A stretch of 64,000 nt of DNA from Pseudomonas sp. S04 (GCF_009834545.1 NZ_CP019427.1:4594001-4658000), one strand, 5' to 3'. Shown: positions 25,640 through 34,909, numbered from the stretch's first letter. Program-made: numbers and translations. The notes: generated by a model from the sequence alone, not told the origin.

Positions 25640-25951
25640 CTACACACTGCCCTCGGATTCGATCACCAGCACCCGCGCCGGGCCCTGTGGATGCGCCACG
25701 TGCTCGGTCCCCACCGCGGCGTAGAAAATGTCCCCGACCTCCAGCACAACGGCTTGCTCGACACCGTTCTCGCGGTAGCGCATCTGCACCTGTCCATCGA
25801 GCACTACAAACACTTCCTGACCATCGTTGACGTGCCATTTGTATGGCTGATCCGTCCAGTGCAGGCGGGTGGTGATGCCATTCATGTTGGCGATATCCAG
25901 CGCCGCCCAGGCACGCTCGCCGGTAAACGCTTTGCTGCGGATGATCTTCAT
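25640..25951 (-). CDS. Small cupin-domain protein
   Basis: The protein has 103 residues and forms one cupin barrel: motif 1 around WHVNDGQEVFVVLDGQ and motif 2 around DIFYAAVGTEHVAHPQG. His residues consistent with metal binding are present (W-H-V-N, E-H-V-A-H). The function is unknown; single-domain cupins may be enzymes or sensors. The ATG at 25951 starts MKIIRSKAF; an upstream ATG at 25963 is less conserved-looking. It is oriented away from the histidine kinase gene at 26150. Confidence 0.8.
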   Translation of the reverse strand: MKIIRSKAFTGERAWAALDIANMNGITTRLHWTDQPYKWHVNDGQEVFVVLDGQVQMRYRENGVEQAVVLEVGDIFYAAVGTEHVAHPQGPARVLVIESEGSV

Positions 25952-26149
25952 GGGTGGGGGCAATCCTTGGGGTCAGTACTGATTGATGGCCTAGGCTAAC
26001 GCAAATGCCCTGCTCAGGCTCGGCTCGCTCAAGATCGCCCTGCGACACCCCGCCACGCTGAGACCTTGGTCGACACTGACGCCGCCTGAACATCGTGCGA
26101 GACTGTTCGACCGGACTGCAGTCCCGGGGGTCTTTTGCCAGGAGTTTCC

Positions 26150-29100
26150 ATGTCGTTGTCCAGCGGGCTGATCGCCGCCGTCGCCCTGGCCTATATGGCC
26201 ATCATGTTCGCCATCGCCTTTTATGGCGATCGCCGCAGCACGCCGCTGCCGCCGCGCATGCGCGCCTGGGTGTACAGCCTGTCGCTGGCCGTCTATTGCA
26301 CCAGCTGGACCTTCTTTGGTGCGGTAGGCCAGGCCGCCGAACAGCTCTGGTCGTTCCTGCCGATTTACCTGGGGCCGATCCTGTTGCTGGTGTTCGCGCC
26401 TTGGGTCCTGCAAAAGATGGTGATGATCAGCAAGCAGGAGAACATCACCTCGATTGCCGACTTCATCGCCGCCCGCTACGGCAAATCCCAGTCGCTGGCG
26501 GTGGTGGTGGCGCTGATCTGCCTGGTCGGCGTGTTGCCTTACATTGCCTTGCAGCTCAAAGGTATCGTCCTGGGAGTCAACCTGCTGATCGGCGCCGGTG
26601 CCGACGCCATGGGCACCCGCGCCCAGGACACGGCGCTGATCGTGTCGTTGATCCTGGCGCTGTTCACCATCGTCTTTGGCACCCGCAACCTGGATGCCAC
26701 CGAGCACCACCGGGGCATGGTGCTGGCGATTGCCTTTGAGTCGCTGGTCAAGCTGTTCGCTTTTCTTGCCGTCGGCGCATTTGTCACCTACGGCCTGTAC
26801 GACGGTTTCGATGACCTGTTCGACCAGGCCATGCTCGCCCCGCGCCTGGAGCAATACTGGAAGGAAACCATCAACTGGCCGTCGATGGTGGTGCAGACCG
26901 GTGTGGCGATGATGGCGATCATCTGCCTGCCCCGGCAGTTTCACGTCACGGTGGTGGAGAACATCGAACCCCAGGACCTGCGCCTGGCGAAATGGGTATT
27001 CCCCGCCTACCTGGCGCTGGCCGCGTTGTTCGTGGTGCCGATTGCCCTGGCCGGGCAAATGCTGCTGCCCAGTTCCGTGCTGCCAGACTCTTTCGTCATC
27101 AGCCTGCCATTGGCCCAGGCCCATCCGGCCCTGGCGCTGCTGGCATTCATCGGCGGTGCCTCGGCCGCCACCGGCATGGTGATCGTCGCCAGTGTCGCGC
27201 TGTCGACCATGGTTTCCAACGACATGCTGCTGCCGTGGCTGCTGCGGCGCAAAAACGCCGAGCGCCCGTTCGAAGTGTTCCGCCACTGGATGCTCTCGGT
27301 CCGCCGCGTGAGCATCGTGGTGATTCTGCTGCTGGCCTATGTCGCCTATCGCCTGCTTGGCTCGACCGCTAGCCTGGCCACCATCGGCCAGATCGCCTTT
27401 GCCGCGGTCACCCAACTGGCCCCCGCGATGCTTGGCGCGCTGTACTGGAAACAGGCCAACCGCCGCGGCGTATTCGCCGGCCTCGCCGCGGGCACCTTCC
27501 TGTGGTTCTACACGCTGATCCTGCCGATTGCCGCCCACAGCATGGGCTGGTCGCTGAGCACCTTCCCCGGTCTCGGCTGGCTGCACAGCAACCCGCTGAA
27601 CCTGCCGATCACCCCGCTGACCCAGGGTGTGGTGCTGTCACTGGCGGGTAACTTCACCCTGTTTGCCTGGGTCTCGGTGCTGTCCCGCACCCGGGTCTCG
27701 GAACACTGGCAAGCCGGGCGCTTCATCGGCCAGGAGATCAGCGCGCGGCCCAGTGGTCGCTCGCTGCTCGCGGTGCAGATCGACGACCTGCTGCAACTGG
27801 CGGCCCGCTTCGTCGGCGAAGAGCGGGCGCGGCAGAGCTTCATCCGCTTCGCCTATCGCCAGGGCAAAGGCTTCAACCCGAACCAGAATGCCGACGGTGA
27901 ATGGATCGCCCACACCGAGCGGTTGCTCGCCGGTGTCCTGGGGGCTTCATCGACCCGCGCCGTGGTGAAAGCCGCGATTGAAGGCCGGGAAATGCAGCTC
28001 GAAGACGTGGTACGCATCGCCGACGAAGCCTCGGAAGTGCTGCAGTTCAACCGCGCACTGCTGCAAGGCGCGATCGAAAACATCACCCAGGGCATCAGCG
28101 TGGTCGACCAGTCGCTCAAGCTGGTGGCCTGGAACCGCCGCTACCTGGAACTGTTCAACTATCCTGACGGCTTGATCAGCGTCGGCCGGCCGATTGCCGA
28201 CATCATTCGCCACAATGCCGAGCGCGGCCTGTGTGGCCCCGGCGAAGCGGAAGTGCACGTGGCCCGCCGCCTGCACTGGATGCGCCAGGGTCGCGCCCAC
28301 ACCTCCGAGCGACTGTTCCCCAACGGCCGGGTGATCGAGTTGATCGGCAACCCGATGCCGGGCGGTGGTTTTGTCATGAGTTTCACCGACATCACCGCAT
28401 TCCGCGAAGCCGAACAGGCGCTGACCGAGGCCAACGAAGGCCTGGAGCGCCGCGTCACCGAGCGGACCCACGAACTGTCGCAACTGAACGTCGCCCTGAC
28501 CGAAGCCAAGGGCACGGCCGAGTCAGCCAACCAGTCGAAGACCCGTTTCCTCGCGGCGGTCAGCCATGACTTGATGCAGCCGTTGAATGCCGCGCGCCTG
28601 TTCTCCGCCGCCCTGTCCCACCGCGACGAAGACCTGAGCCCGGAAACCCAGCAACTGGTGCATCACCTGGACAGTTCGCTGCGCTCGGCCGAAGACCTGA
28701 TCAGCGATCTGCTGGACATCTCGCGCCTGGAAAACGGCAAGATCAACCCGGATCGCCAACCCTTCGTGCTCAACGAACTGTTCGACACCCTGGGCGCTGA
28801 ATTCAAGGCCCTGGCCCGCGAGCAAGGCTTGAAATTCCGCTTGCGCGGCAGCCGCCTGCGGGTCGACAGCGACAGCAAACTGCTGCGCCGGGTGCTGCAG
28901 AATTTCCTCACCAATGCCTTCCGCTACGCCAAGGGCCCGGTGCTGCTGGGGGTGCGCCGCAAGGGCGACCAACTGTGCCTGGAAGTCTGGGACCGTGGCC
29001 CGGGGATCCCGGAAGACAAGCGCCAGGTGATCTTCGAAGAGTTCAAGCGCCTGGACAGCCACCAGACCCGCGCCGAGAAAGGCCTGGGCCTGGGCCTGGC

Positions 29101-29620
29101 GATTGCCGACGGCTTGTGCCGGGTACTCGGCCATCAACTGCAAGTACGCTCATGGCCGGGCAAAGGCAGCGTGTTCAGCGTCAGCGTGCCGCTGGCCCGC
29201 GCCCAGGCCAGCGCGCCCGACAAAGTCGCCGAGCTCAACGGCCGCCTGCCCACGGGCGCGCAGGTGCTGTGCGTGGATAACGAAGACAGCATCCTGATCG
29301 GCATGAATAGCCTGCTCACGCGCTGGGGCTGCCAGGTGTACACCGCGCGTAACCGCGAGGAATGCGCGAACCTGCTCAACGACGGCATGCGCCCGCAACT
29401 GGCACTGGTGGACTACCACCTCGATGACGGCGAAACCGGGACTCAACTGATGGCCTGGCTGCGCACCCGCCTGGGTGAGCCGGTGCCAGGCGTGGTGATC
29501 AGCGCCGACGGCCGCCCCGAGATGGTCGCCCAAGTGCATGCCGCGGGGCTGGATTACCTGGCCAAACCAGTGAAACCGGCGGCCTTGCGAGCCTTGTTGA
29601 GTCGGCATTTGCCGCTTTGA
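26150..29620 (+). CDS. Hybrid sensor histidine kinase with sodium:solute-symporter-like sensor domain
   Basis: The protein has 1156 residues. Residues 1-500 form a 12-13-helix sodium:solute-symporter-like domain as in CbrA, followed by a PAS domain (about 640-760), a coiled segment (EANEGLERRVTERTHELSQL), HisKA with the phospho-acceptor His806 in SHDLMQPLN, an ATPase domain (NFLTNAFRYAKG, GLGLGLAIADGL), and a receiver domain with Asp1088 in LVDYHLDDGE. It probably senses or transports a nutrient and relays phosphate through its own receiver to another protein. No output regulator is adjacent. The ATG at 26150 follows CCAGGAG. It recalls PA3271 of P. aeruginosa (from memory). Confidence 0.9.
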   Translation: MSLSSGLIAAVALAYMAIMFAIAFYGDRRSTPLPPRMRAWVYSLSLAVYCTSWTFFGAVGQAAEQLWSFLPIYLGPILLLVFAPWVLQKMVMISKQENITSIADFIAARYGKSQSLAVVVALICLVGVLPYIALQLKGIVLGVNLLIGAGADAMGTRAQDTALIVSLILALFTIVFGTRNLDATEHHRGMVLAIAFESLVKLFAFLAVGAFVTYGLYDGFDDLFDQAMLAPRLEQYWKETINWPSMVVQTGVAMMAIICLPRQFHVTVVENIEPQDLRLAKWVFPAYLALAALFVVPIALAGQMLLPSSVLPDSFVISLPLAQAHPALALLAFIGGASAATGMVIVASVALSTMVSNDMLLPWLLRRKNAERPFEVFRHWMLSVRRVSIVVILLLAYVAYRLLGSTASLATIGQIAFAAVTQLAPAMLGALYWKQANRRGVFAGLAAGTFLWFYTLILPIAAHSMGWSLSTFPGLGWLHSNPLNLPITPLTQGVVLSLAGNFTLFAWVSVLSRTRVSEHWQAGRFIGQEISARPSGRSLLAVQIDDLLQLAARFVGEERARQSFIRFAYRQGKGFNPNQNADGEWIAHTERLLAGVLGASSTRAVVKAAIEGREMQLEDVVRIADEASEVLQFNRALLQGAIENITQGISVVDQSLKLVAWNRRYLELFNYPDGLISVGRPIADIIRHNAERGLCGPGEAEVHVARRLHWMRQGRAHTSERLFPNGRVIELIGNPMPGGGFVMSFTDITAFREAEQALTEANEGLERRVTERTHELSQLNVALTEAKGTAESANQSKTRFLAAVSHDLMQPLNAARLFSAALSHRDEDLSPETQQLVHHLDSSLRSAEDLISDLLDISRLENGKINPDRQPFVLNELFDTLGAEFKALAREQGLKFRLRGSRLRVDSDSKLLRRVLQNFLTNAFRYAKGPVLLGVRRKGDQLCLEVWDRGPGIPEDKRQVIFEEFKRLDSHQTRAEKGLGLGLAIADGLCRVLGHQLQVRSWPGKGSVFSVSVPLARAQASAPDKVAELNGRLPTGAQVLCVDNEDSILIGMNSLLTRWGCQVYTARNREECANLLNDGMRPQLALVDYHLDDGETGTQLMAWLRTRLGEPVPGVVISADGRPEMVAQVHAAGLDYLAKPVKPAALRALLSRHLPL

Positions 29621-29642
29621 CCATCACCCGGGCGACGAACCC

Positions 29643-29681
29643 GTAGCAGCTGTCGAGCAACGCGAGGCTGCGACCGACAGC
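29643..29681. repeat. REP-like palindrome of a second family
   Basis: GTAGCAGCTGTCGAGCAACGCGAGGCTGCGACCGACAGC contains interrupted complementary arms (GCTGTCG / CGACAGC; GAGC..GCGAGGC). It differs from the 'gtaggagcgagc' REPs and resembles another Pseudomonas repeat class known from memory. It lies between two convergent genes. Confidence 0.5.
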
Positions 29682-29698
29682 GCCGGGGACGACTAGGG

Positions 29699-31177
29699 TT
29701 ACTCGGGCAATTCAGCCAAGCCATCAACATCGGTCATCGCCCGCTCCAGCAAGTCTGCTGGCAGGCTCTTGCTGGCCCGTGCGCCGAGCAGCTTGAGCTG
29801 CTCGCTGCGGCTGACCAGGTTGCCACGGCCCTCGGTCAGCTTGTTGCGGGCTGCGCTGTAGGCTTTATCCAACTGCTGCAGGCGATTGCCGACTTCGTCC
29901 AGGTCCTGGATGAACAACACGAACTTGTCGTACAACCAACCCGCACGTTCGGCGATTTCCCGGGCGTTCTGGCTCTGGCGCTCCTGCTTCCACAGGCTGT
30001 CGATCACCCGCAGGGTCGCCAGCAGGGTGGTCGGGCTGACGATCACGATGTGCCGATCAAAGGCCTCTTGAAACAGGTTCGGCTCCGCCTGCAGCGCAGC
30101 CGAAAAGGCTGCTTCGATGGGCACGAACAACAATACGAAGTCGAGGCTGTGCAGGCCTTCCAGGCGTTTGTAATCCTTGTCGGACAAGCCTTTGACGTGG
30201 TTGCGCAAGGATTGCACATGCTGCTTGAGAGCCGCCTGGCCGAGCGCCGCATCCTCGGCAGCCACGTACTGTTGATAGGCCGTGAGGCTAACCTTGGAGT
30301 CGACCACCACTTGCCTGTCGCCCGGCAGGTAGATCAACACGTCCGGCTGGAAACGCTCGCCATCCGGGCCCTTGAGATTGACCTGGGTCTGGTACTCGCG
30401 ACCCTTCTCCAGGCCCGCATGCTCCAGCACCCGCTCCAGAATCAACTCGCCCCAGTTGCCCTGGGTTTTCTGGCCCTTGAGGGCTCGGGTGAGATTGGTG
30501 GCCTCGTCACTCAGGCGCAGGTTCAGTTGTTGCAGGCGCTCCAGCTCCTTGCCCAGGGAGAAACGCTCGCGCGCCTCGGCCTGATAACTTTCCTCGACGC
30601 GCTTTTCGAAGGATTGAATGCGCTCCTTCAGCGGGTCGAGCAACTGGCCCAGGCGCTGCTGGCTGGTCTCGGCAAAGCGCTGCTCGCGCTCATCGAAGAT
30701 CTTCCCCGCCAACTCGGCGAACTGCGCGCGCAGCTCATCGCGCGAACCTTGCAGGTCGTTGAGGCGTTGCTGATGGCTGTCCTGTTGCTCACGCAATTCG
30801 GCATTCAGCGAAGCGGCCTGGGCGTCCAGGCGCCGCAGCTCGGTCTCTTTGCTGTTGCGCTCGAGGTTCCAGGCATGGGCCGCGTCACGGGCGTTGTCGC
30901 GCTCTATCTGCAGCAGTTCGACTTCCCGGCGCACAGCCGCCAGTTCGGCTTGCTTGCTGGCGTTGGCTTGTCCCAGGTCGCTGATTTCATCGCGGCAGGC
31001 GTCCAGTTGCGCGCTCAGGCCGTCCTGGGCCAACTGGGCGGTACCCAGGCGCTCTTCCAGCAGCGCCCGGTCGGCCTGTGCCAGGCTCAAGCGCCGCTGC
31101 AGTTGCCACGCCAGAAACAACAACGGCAACCCAGCGCCCGCCAGACCGAGCAACACACTGGTCAAGTCCATAGCCAT
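29699..31177 (-). CDS. rmuC: DNA recombination protein RmuC
   Basis: The protein has 492 residues. An N-terminal membrane segment (VLLGLAGAGLPLLFLAWQL) is followed by a long coiled coil (about 30-200) and the RmuC nuclease-like domain (NWGELILERVLEHAGL, FQPDVLIYLPGDRQVVVDSKVSL, FVPIEAAF). The D..DSKV pattern matches the restriction-endonuclease-like fold. RmuC limits recombination between inverted repeats. The start has an AGGAG site six bases away. Confidence 0.93.
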   Translation of the reverse strand: MAMDLTSVLLGLAGAGLPLLFLAWQLQRRLSLAQADRALLEERLGTAQLAQDGLSAQLDACRDEISDLGQANASKQAELAAVRREVELLQIERDNARDAAHAWNLERNSKETELRRLDAQAASLNAELREQQDSHQQRLNDLQGSRDELRAQFAELAGKIFDEREQRFAETSQQRLGQLLDPLKERIQSFEKRVEESYQAEARERFSLGKELERLQQLNLRLSDEATNLTRALKGQKTQGNWGELILERVLEHAGLEKGREYQTQVNLKGPDGERFQPDVLIYLPGDRQVVVDSKVSLTAYQQYVAAEDAALGQAALKQHVQSLRNHVKGLSDKDYKRLEGLHSLDFVLLFVPIEAAFSAALQAEPNLFQEAFDRHIVIVSPTTLLATLRVIDSLWKQERQSQNAREIAERAGWLYDKFVLFIQDLDEVGNRLQQLDKAYSAARNKLTEGRGNLVSRSEQLKLLGARASKSLPADLLERAMTDVDGLAELPE

Positions 31178-31238
31178 GACGACTCCTGCCGAAGAATTAA
31201 AGCCCGAAGGTTAACCAAGCCGCCCGGGCTTGGACAGC

Positions 31239-31496
31239 TCAGTCTTCGATCTGCCCGAGCTCGCGCAGGGCCCGCCGGTCACCGGCACGTGCAGCCTGGC
31301 GCAGCAGGTCCTGGCCAATGCGGCGGTCGCGGGCATTGCCACATTCGCGGCACATCAATTGACCCAGGCGACTTTGCGCGGCCACCACCCCTTCACGGGC
31401 AGGTGCCTTGAGCAAACGCCCGGCAAAATGTTTGACGTTGGGGTTATCGCCCAGGCGGGGACTGTCAAGCAGCCACTCGGCCACTCGCATTGACAT
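31239..31496 (-). CDS. Small Sel1-like repeat protein
   Basis: The protein has 85 residues, beginning MSMRVAEWLLDSPRLG. The Sel1-like helix pairs are AAQSRLGQLMCRECG and GQDLLRQAARAGDRRALRELG. No ribosome site stands out, and the frame stays open upstream to 31670, but that extension has unlikely composition. It is the last gene before a long gene-poor stretch and ends about 60 bases from the rmuC start, so the two may be co-transcribed. The function is unknown. Confidence 0.7.
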   Translation of the reverse strand: MSMRVAEWLLDSPRLGDNPNVKHFAGRLLKAPAREGVVAAQSRLGQLMCRECGNARDRRIGQDLLRQAARAGDRRALRELGQIED

Positions 31497-31667
31497 GCGC
31501 TTGGGGGCGGTAACACCTGAGGGTGGGGAGGTAACAGAAGTTGATACTGAGCGAAACTTCATAAAGCACTGTGGGACAGATCGGAAGGCGCGCCACTTTA
31601 CTCCTTTTTTCGTACGGGTAAAGCCGAAAAAAACCCAGCACGCCCGTCCTAGAGCAAGCGCTCGGGA

Positions 31668-31799
31668 CAATCCACAGAAGCTGTGGATAACTCAGTGGAC
31701 AACCCGCCCCGAACTCGCCAGAAGCCCTGTGGAATGGGGCTCCCGCTCAAACTGACGATTTTTTCACCAGTAAAAAAAAGCGATGTTTTTCATTGACTT
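31668..31799. other. Non-coding element with a DnaA box, copy 2
   Basis: AATCCACAG and CTGTGGATAA flank AAG; TGTGGATAA (31682-31690) is a perfect DnaA box, and the left arm is imperfect. As in copy 1, AGCCC/GGGCT (31723-31727, 31737-31741), an AT-rich palindrome (about 31759-31778) and CATTGACTT (31791-31799) follow. The offsets from TGTGGATAA (+41 to AGCCC, +109 to CATTGACTT) equal those of copy 1. Confidence 0.6.
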
Positions 31800-32328
31800 A
31801 AATTTTCACTACAGGCACCCACTGTACCCAGTGGGGAAATGTCGGCGGGGTGACACCCTGCCCGGCTATTGTGCACAAGTACCTGTGCACTGGTTATATC
31901 ACCGCACTTTTTGCGTGCGTTTTGCCAAGCAGAGGTAACAACCCAGCAAACGTAAGCAAATGTTTTTTGCCTAACACACTTCCCTTAAGCATTTCAATCC
32001 GTTAGTATCCGCAGCGTTAGTACCAAGCTGAAAGTCAATTCTGGTCGAACACCTCCCGCGGTATACCTTCCCTAAAGAGAAGCTTCTACCGACATCACGG
32101 GATCGACCACCTCGATGGTTTCCAGGTAACGCTTGCGACAACACAGCCTTTGAATCGAATGCAAAGGGTGTTGCGAAGCTCACTTACTCTGACCGAACCA
32201 ACCTGCAAATTGATCAGGATCTTCACCCCGGGCCCAGAACCTTTGCCCTTGATGTGTTGCCTGCCCTCCTAAGTACCTACCTGCCGGCCCAAGCGCGCAC
32301 ATTTAATAGCGCTTCAACTGGCTGCTTT

Positions 32329-32378
32329 GTTCCAGTCGGGTTCTTCGTTCGATCAATGGTGATCGACGTTACTGGAAC
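32329..32378 (+). other. Long stem-loop in the leader of the gene at 32433
   Basis: GTTCCAGT (32329-32336) pairs with ACTGGAAC (32371-32378); inside, GATCA pairs with TGATC. The structure ends 55 bases before the start codon. It could be a leader element, or the end of a small RNA although the following T-run is short. Confidence 0.45.
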
Positions 32379-32432
32379 GTTTTAACGCTGCACGGATCAG
32401 ATTCCGTGTCATTTGCAGGAACACCAATAATT

Positions 32433-32657
32433 ATGTCGACTCAAATCCATACTCAGGATGCCATTCGCACCCTAACCAACGCTTTTGCCCCAATGAACTG
32501 CCTGATCATGGCCGCTCGCAAAGGCTGCTTCAGCTTCACGCTGGTCAACGAACACGGGATCGCTCGTCACAGCGAACGCCTGTATCCCGACCAGTACTCC
32601 AGCGCCGAGCCGCTGCAGGCCGTGATCGAGCGTACTCGCCAGGCACTGGTTGCCTGA
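32433..32657 (+). CDS. Small conserved hypothetical protein (74 residues)
   Basis: I do not recognise this protein. It begins MSTQIHTQDAIRTL and has an alpha/beta look: a helix, a strand FSFTLVNEHG, and a C-terminal helix EPLQAVIERTRQAL. It has no membrane segment or signal peptide. Coding is supported by normal codon use, a terminator directly after it and a possible AGGA site at 32417, although the spacing to the ATG is long. A long hairpin-bearing leader precedes it. Confidence 0.72.
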   Translation: MSTQIHTQDAIRTLTNAFAPMNCLIMAARKGCFSFTLVNEHGIARHSERLYPDQYSSAEPLQAVIERTRQALVA

Positions 32658-32684
32658 GACGCGAGAAAGGCTGAACACCACAAG

Positions 32685-32711
32685 AGCCCCGCTGAAAATG
32701 CGGGGCTTTTT
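32685..32711 (+). terminator. Terminator of the 74-residue protein gene
   Basis: AGCCCCGC-tgaaaat-GCGGGGCT is followed by TTTT. Confidence 0.85.
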
Positions 32712-32934
32712 ATTGCCTGATATTTCCCATCGCCCCACCCTGGCTTAAGCACCAACCGATATAACGGTTATAACTGCGAGCTGGAAATATTTTAAAAACA
32801 GTCCTTTACAGCAAGAATATGACACTACACTTCAACTCAAGCGGCATGATCCGCTTCCGGCGAGCCTGAGTCGACCTACCGCTGCCAAGCCCCCCATTCA
32901 GGTATCGCCGCTCACTTAATGTTTCGAGGGCCTT

Positions 32935-33417
32935 ATGGGTATCGCTGCCAGCGAACTGTGCCGTTTTGTGATCCGTCCTACCCTGATTTACCTGGGACGA
33001 CATAGCACGACTGCCGAATCCCTGCTGCTGGGTGTCGCCGCCAGCCAGTCAGCCCTCGGCTCCGCCCTGCATGACCGCCGTGGCCACGGCCTGTACCGGA
33101 TTGCCGAGCTTCGCCACCAGGCCCTGTGGGATGACTACCTGGCCCTGGATCCGGAACGTGCCAGCCTGGTGCGCGGCCTCGCCAGCCAGCATGCCTTTCT
33201 CAGTGGTCCGCACCTGGAACTGACGGTCAATCTGCGTTATGCCACGGCCATTGCCTGGCTGCTGATCGAAGAGCAAAACACCCCGCTGCCCGAACCCGAC
33301 GACCTGTTGGGAATGGCCCGAATCTGGCGCCAGACCTTCCAACCCCAAGGACGCCTGCGCGACTTCACTTGTGCATGGCGCGACTGTGTTTCACCGATGA
33401 ATCAGGTCGCCTGCTGA
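32935..33417 (+). CDS. Conserved hypothetical protein (160 residues)
   Basis: I do not recognise the family. The sequence is helical, with a central GLYRIAELRHQALWDDYLA stretch and a possible amphipathic region LRYATAIAWLLIEEQ. It has no signal peptide. The start MGIAASELCRF has a GAGGG site five bases upstream. A phage lysozyme-inhibitor or structural-type role has been assigned to no homologue I can recall. It is monocistronic between the 74-residue protein and fadL. Confidence 0.68.
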   Translation: MGIAASELCRFVIRPTLIYLGRHSTTAESLLLGVAASQSALGSALHDRRGHGLYRIAELRHQALWDDYLALDPERASLVRGLASQHAFLSGPHLELTVNLRYATAIAWLLIEEQNTPLPEPDDLLGMARIWRQTFQPQGRLRDFTCAWRDCVSPMNQVAC

Positions 33418-33562
33418 CCGGGCAATTTGCAAGATCGGTGAAAACCCCGCGATTATGGTCGGATTGTCCTACAAAACCGCTCTATCTCAAGCATTACCGG
33501 CTATAGCGCTGAGTCGAAAATGTTGGTAATTTTCGCCCCGGTGATCACCCGGAGTTCTAATA

Positions 33563-34834
33563 ATGAAAAAAGTCATGCTCAAAACCACCCTTAGCCTCGC
33601 CGTTACCTTGGCATCCACCCAGATCTTCGCAGCTGGCTTTGCCATCAACGAACAAAGCATCAGTGGGATGGGTACTGGTTTCGCCGGGCGTTCTTCTGTC
33701 GCCGATGATGCAAGCACAGTTTTCGGTAACCCTGCCGGCATGGCGCGCCTCAAGCGCGAACAAGTCACTGGCGGGGTCGCCATGCTCGATGCCCACACTG
33801 ACATCAGCAATGCCACCTCCAGCCCTAACAATGGCACCAACCAGGGCGACATGGTTCCGTTCATTGCCGTTCCCATGGGCTACTACGTCAAGCCGATCGA
33901 TGACCAATGGGCCGTCGGCGTTGGCATGTACGCGCCATTTGGCCTGGTCACCGACTACGAGAACGGTTTTGCCGGCAAATACTTCGGCAGCAAGAGCGAC
34001 GTTAAAGTCGTGACCCTGCAGCCAACTGTTTCCTACGCATTCAATGACAAGGTCTCCATCGGTTTTGGTCCGACCATCAACCGTATCCAAGGCAAGCTGG
34101 AATCCGACCTGTCGATTACCCAGGCTGCTCCCGATGGCCACGTGCGCATCAAGGGCGACGATACCGCCCTGGGCTACAACATCGGGATCCTGGCCCAGTT
34201 GACCGACAGCACCCGCGTCGGCCTGACCTACCACTCGAAAGTGAAGTACAAGCTCGAAGGCAACACCAAGGTCAACTACGGCCTGCTGCCGCTGGCTGGC
34301 CAGAGCAAGGACCAGAAGTACGACGCGTCCCTGGACCTGACCACCCCTGAGTCCGTGGACTTCTCGGTGACCCACGCTCTGGACGACCAGTGGACCCTGT
34401 ACGCAGGCAGCACCTGGACCCGCTGGAGCCGCCTGAAAGAAATCACCGTAGAGAACAAGGGTGTACCTGGCGTGCTGGGCTCGCAGTTCGGTGAAATCAC
34501 CGAAGAGCAGAACTGGCATGACACCTGGGCGCACGCCGTCGGTGCTTCGTACAAGCTGAACAAACAGTGGGTACTGCGTACCGGCCTGTCGTTTGACCAG
34601 GCCCCGACCAACAACGTCGATCGCTCCCCACGCATCCCGACTGGCGACCGTACCATCTTCAGCCTGGGCGCCGGCTGGAGCCCAACGGAAGACCTGACCA
34701 TCGACATGGCCTACTCCTACCTCAAGGAAGAAGCCGTCAAGGTCAACAATCAGAACGATCGTGGCCAGAGCTACAACGCCAAGTATGAAAACTGGGCAAA
34801 CGGCTTTGGTGTGGGCGCGACCTACCGCTTCTGA
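33563..34834 (+). CDS. fadL: FadL-family outer-membrane transporter
   Basis: The protein has 423 residues. A signal peptide ending TQIFAAG is followed by the FadL N-terminal hatch signature (GFAINEQSISGMGTGFAGRSS, NPAGMARL) and many amphipathic beta strands ending with the aromatic YRF, typical for Bam recognition. FadL proteins carry long-chain fatty acids or other hydrophobic compounds across the outer membrane. It has its own CGGAG ribosome site and a downstream terminator, so it is probably monocistronic. Confidence 0.92.
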   Translation: MKKVMLKTTLSLAVTLASTQIFAAGFAINEQSISGMGTGFAGRSSVADDASTVFGNPAGMARLKREQVTGGVAMLDAHTDISNATSSPNNGTNQGDMVPFIAVPMGYYVKPIDDQWAVGVGMYAPFGLVTDYENGFAGKYFGSKSDVKVVTLQPTVSYAFNDKVSIGFGPTINRIQGKLESDLSITQAAPDGHVRIKGDDTALGYNIGILAQLTDSTRVGLTYHSKVKYKLEGNTKVNYGLLPLAGQSKDQKYDASLDLTTPESVDFSVTHALDDQWTLYAGSTWTRWSRLKEITVENKGVPGVLGSQFGEITEEQNWHDTWAHAVGASYKLNKQWVLRTGLSFDQAPTNNVDRSPRIPTGDRTIFSLGAGWSPTEDLTIDMAYSYLKEEAVKVNNQNDRGQSYNAKYENWANGFGVGATYRF

Positions 34835-34871
34835 TTCACGGCGCGCCTGAATGGCGCGCTTGCTGAACAGC

Positions 34872-34909
34872 AAAAAGCCCCGCTCTCTGGTTCAGAGGCG
34901 GGGCTTTTT
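34872..34909. terminator. Bidirectional terminator between fadL and the glutathione peroxidase gene
   Basis: AAAAAGCCCCGC and GCGGGGCTTTTT flank an inner CTCTG-gtt-CAGAG stem. A and T runs stand on both sides. Confidence 0.9.

Larger units (their letters stand above)
31497..32432. other. Gene-poor stretch of 936 bases
   Basis: No convincing coding frame is found on either strand. It holds copy 2 of the DnaA-box element (to 31799), hairpins such as GTGCAC/GTGCAC at about 31870-31890, and a long stem at 32329-32378 before the small gene at 32433. Base composition is visibly less GC-rich than in the neighbouring genes. A regulatory RNA or a long leader is possible; nothing is proven. Confidence 0.55.

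Noticed and set aside
25991..27586. Minus-strand open frame over the kinase sensor domain
   Set aside because: Gln/Gly/His-rich composition typical of antisense shadows; no start context.
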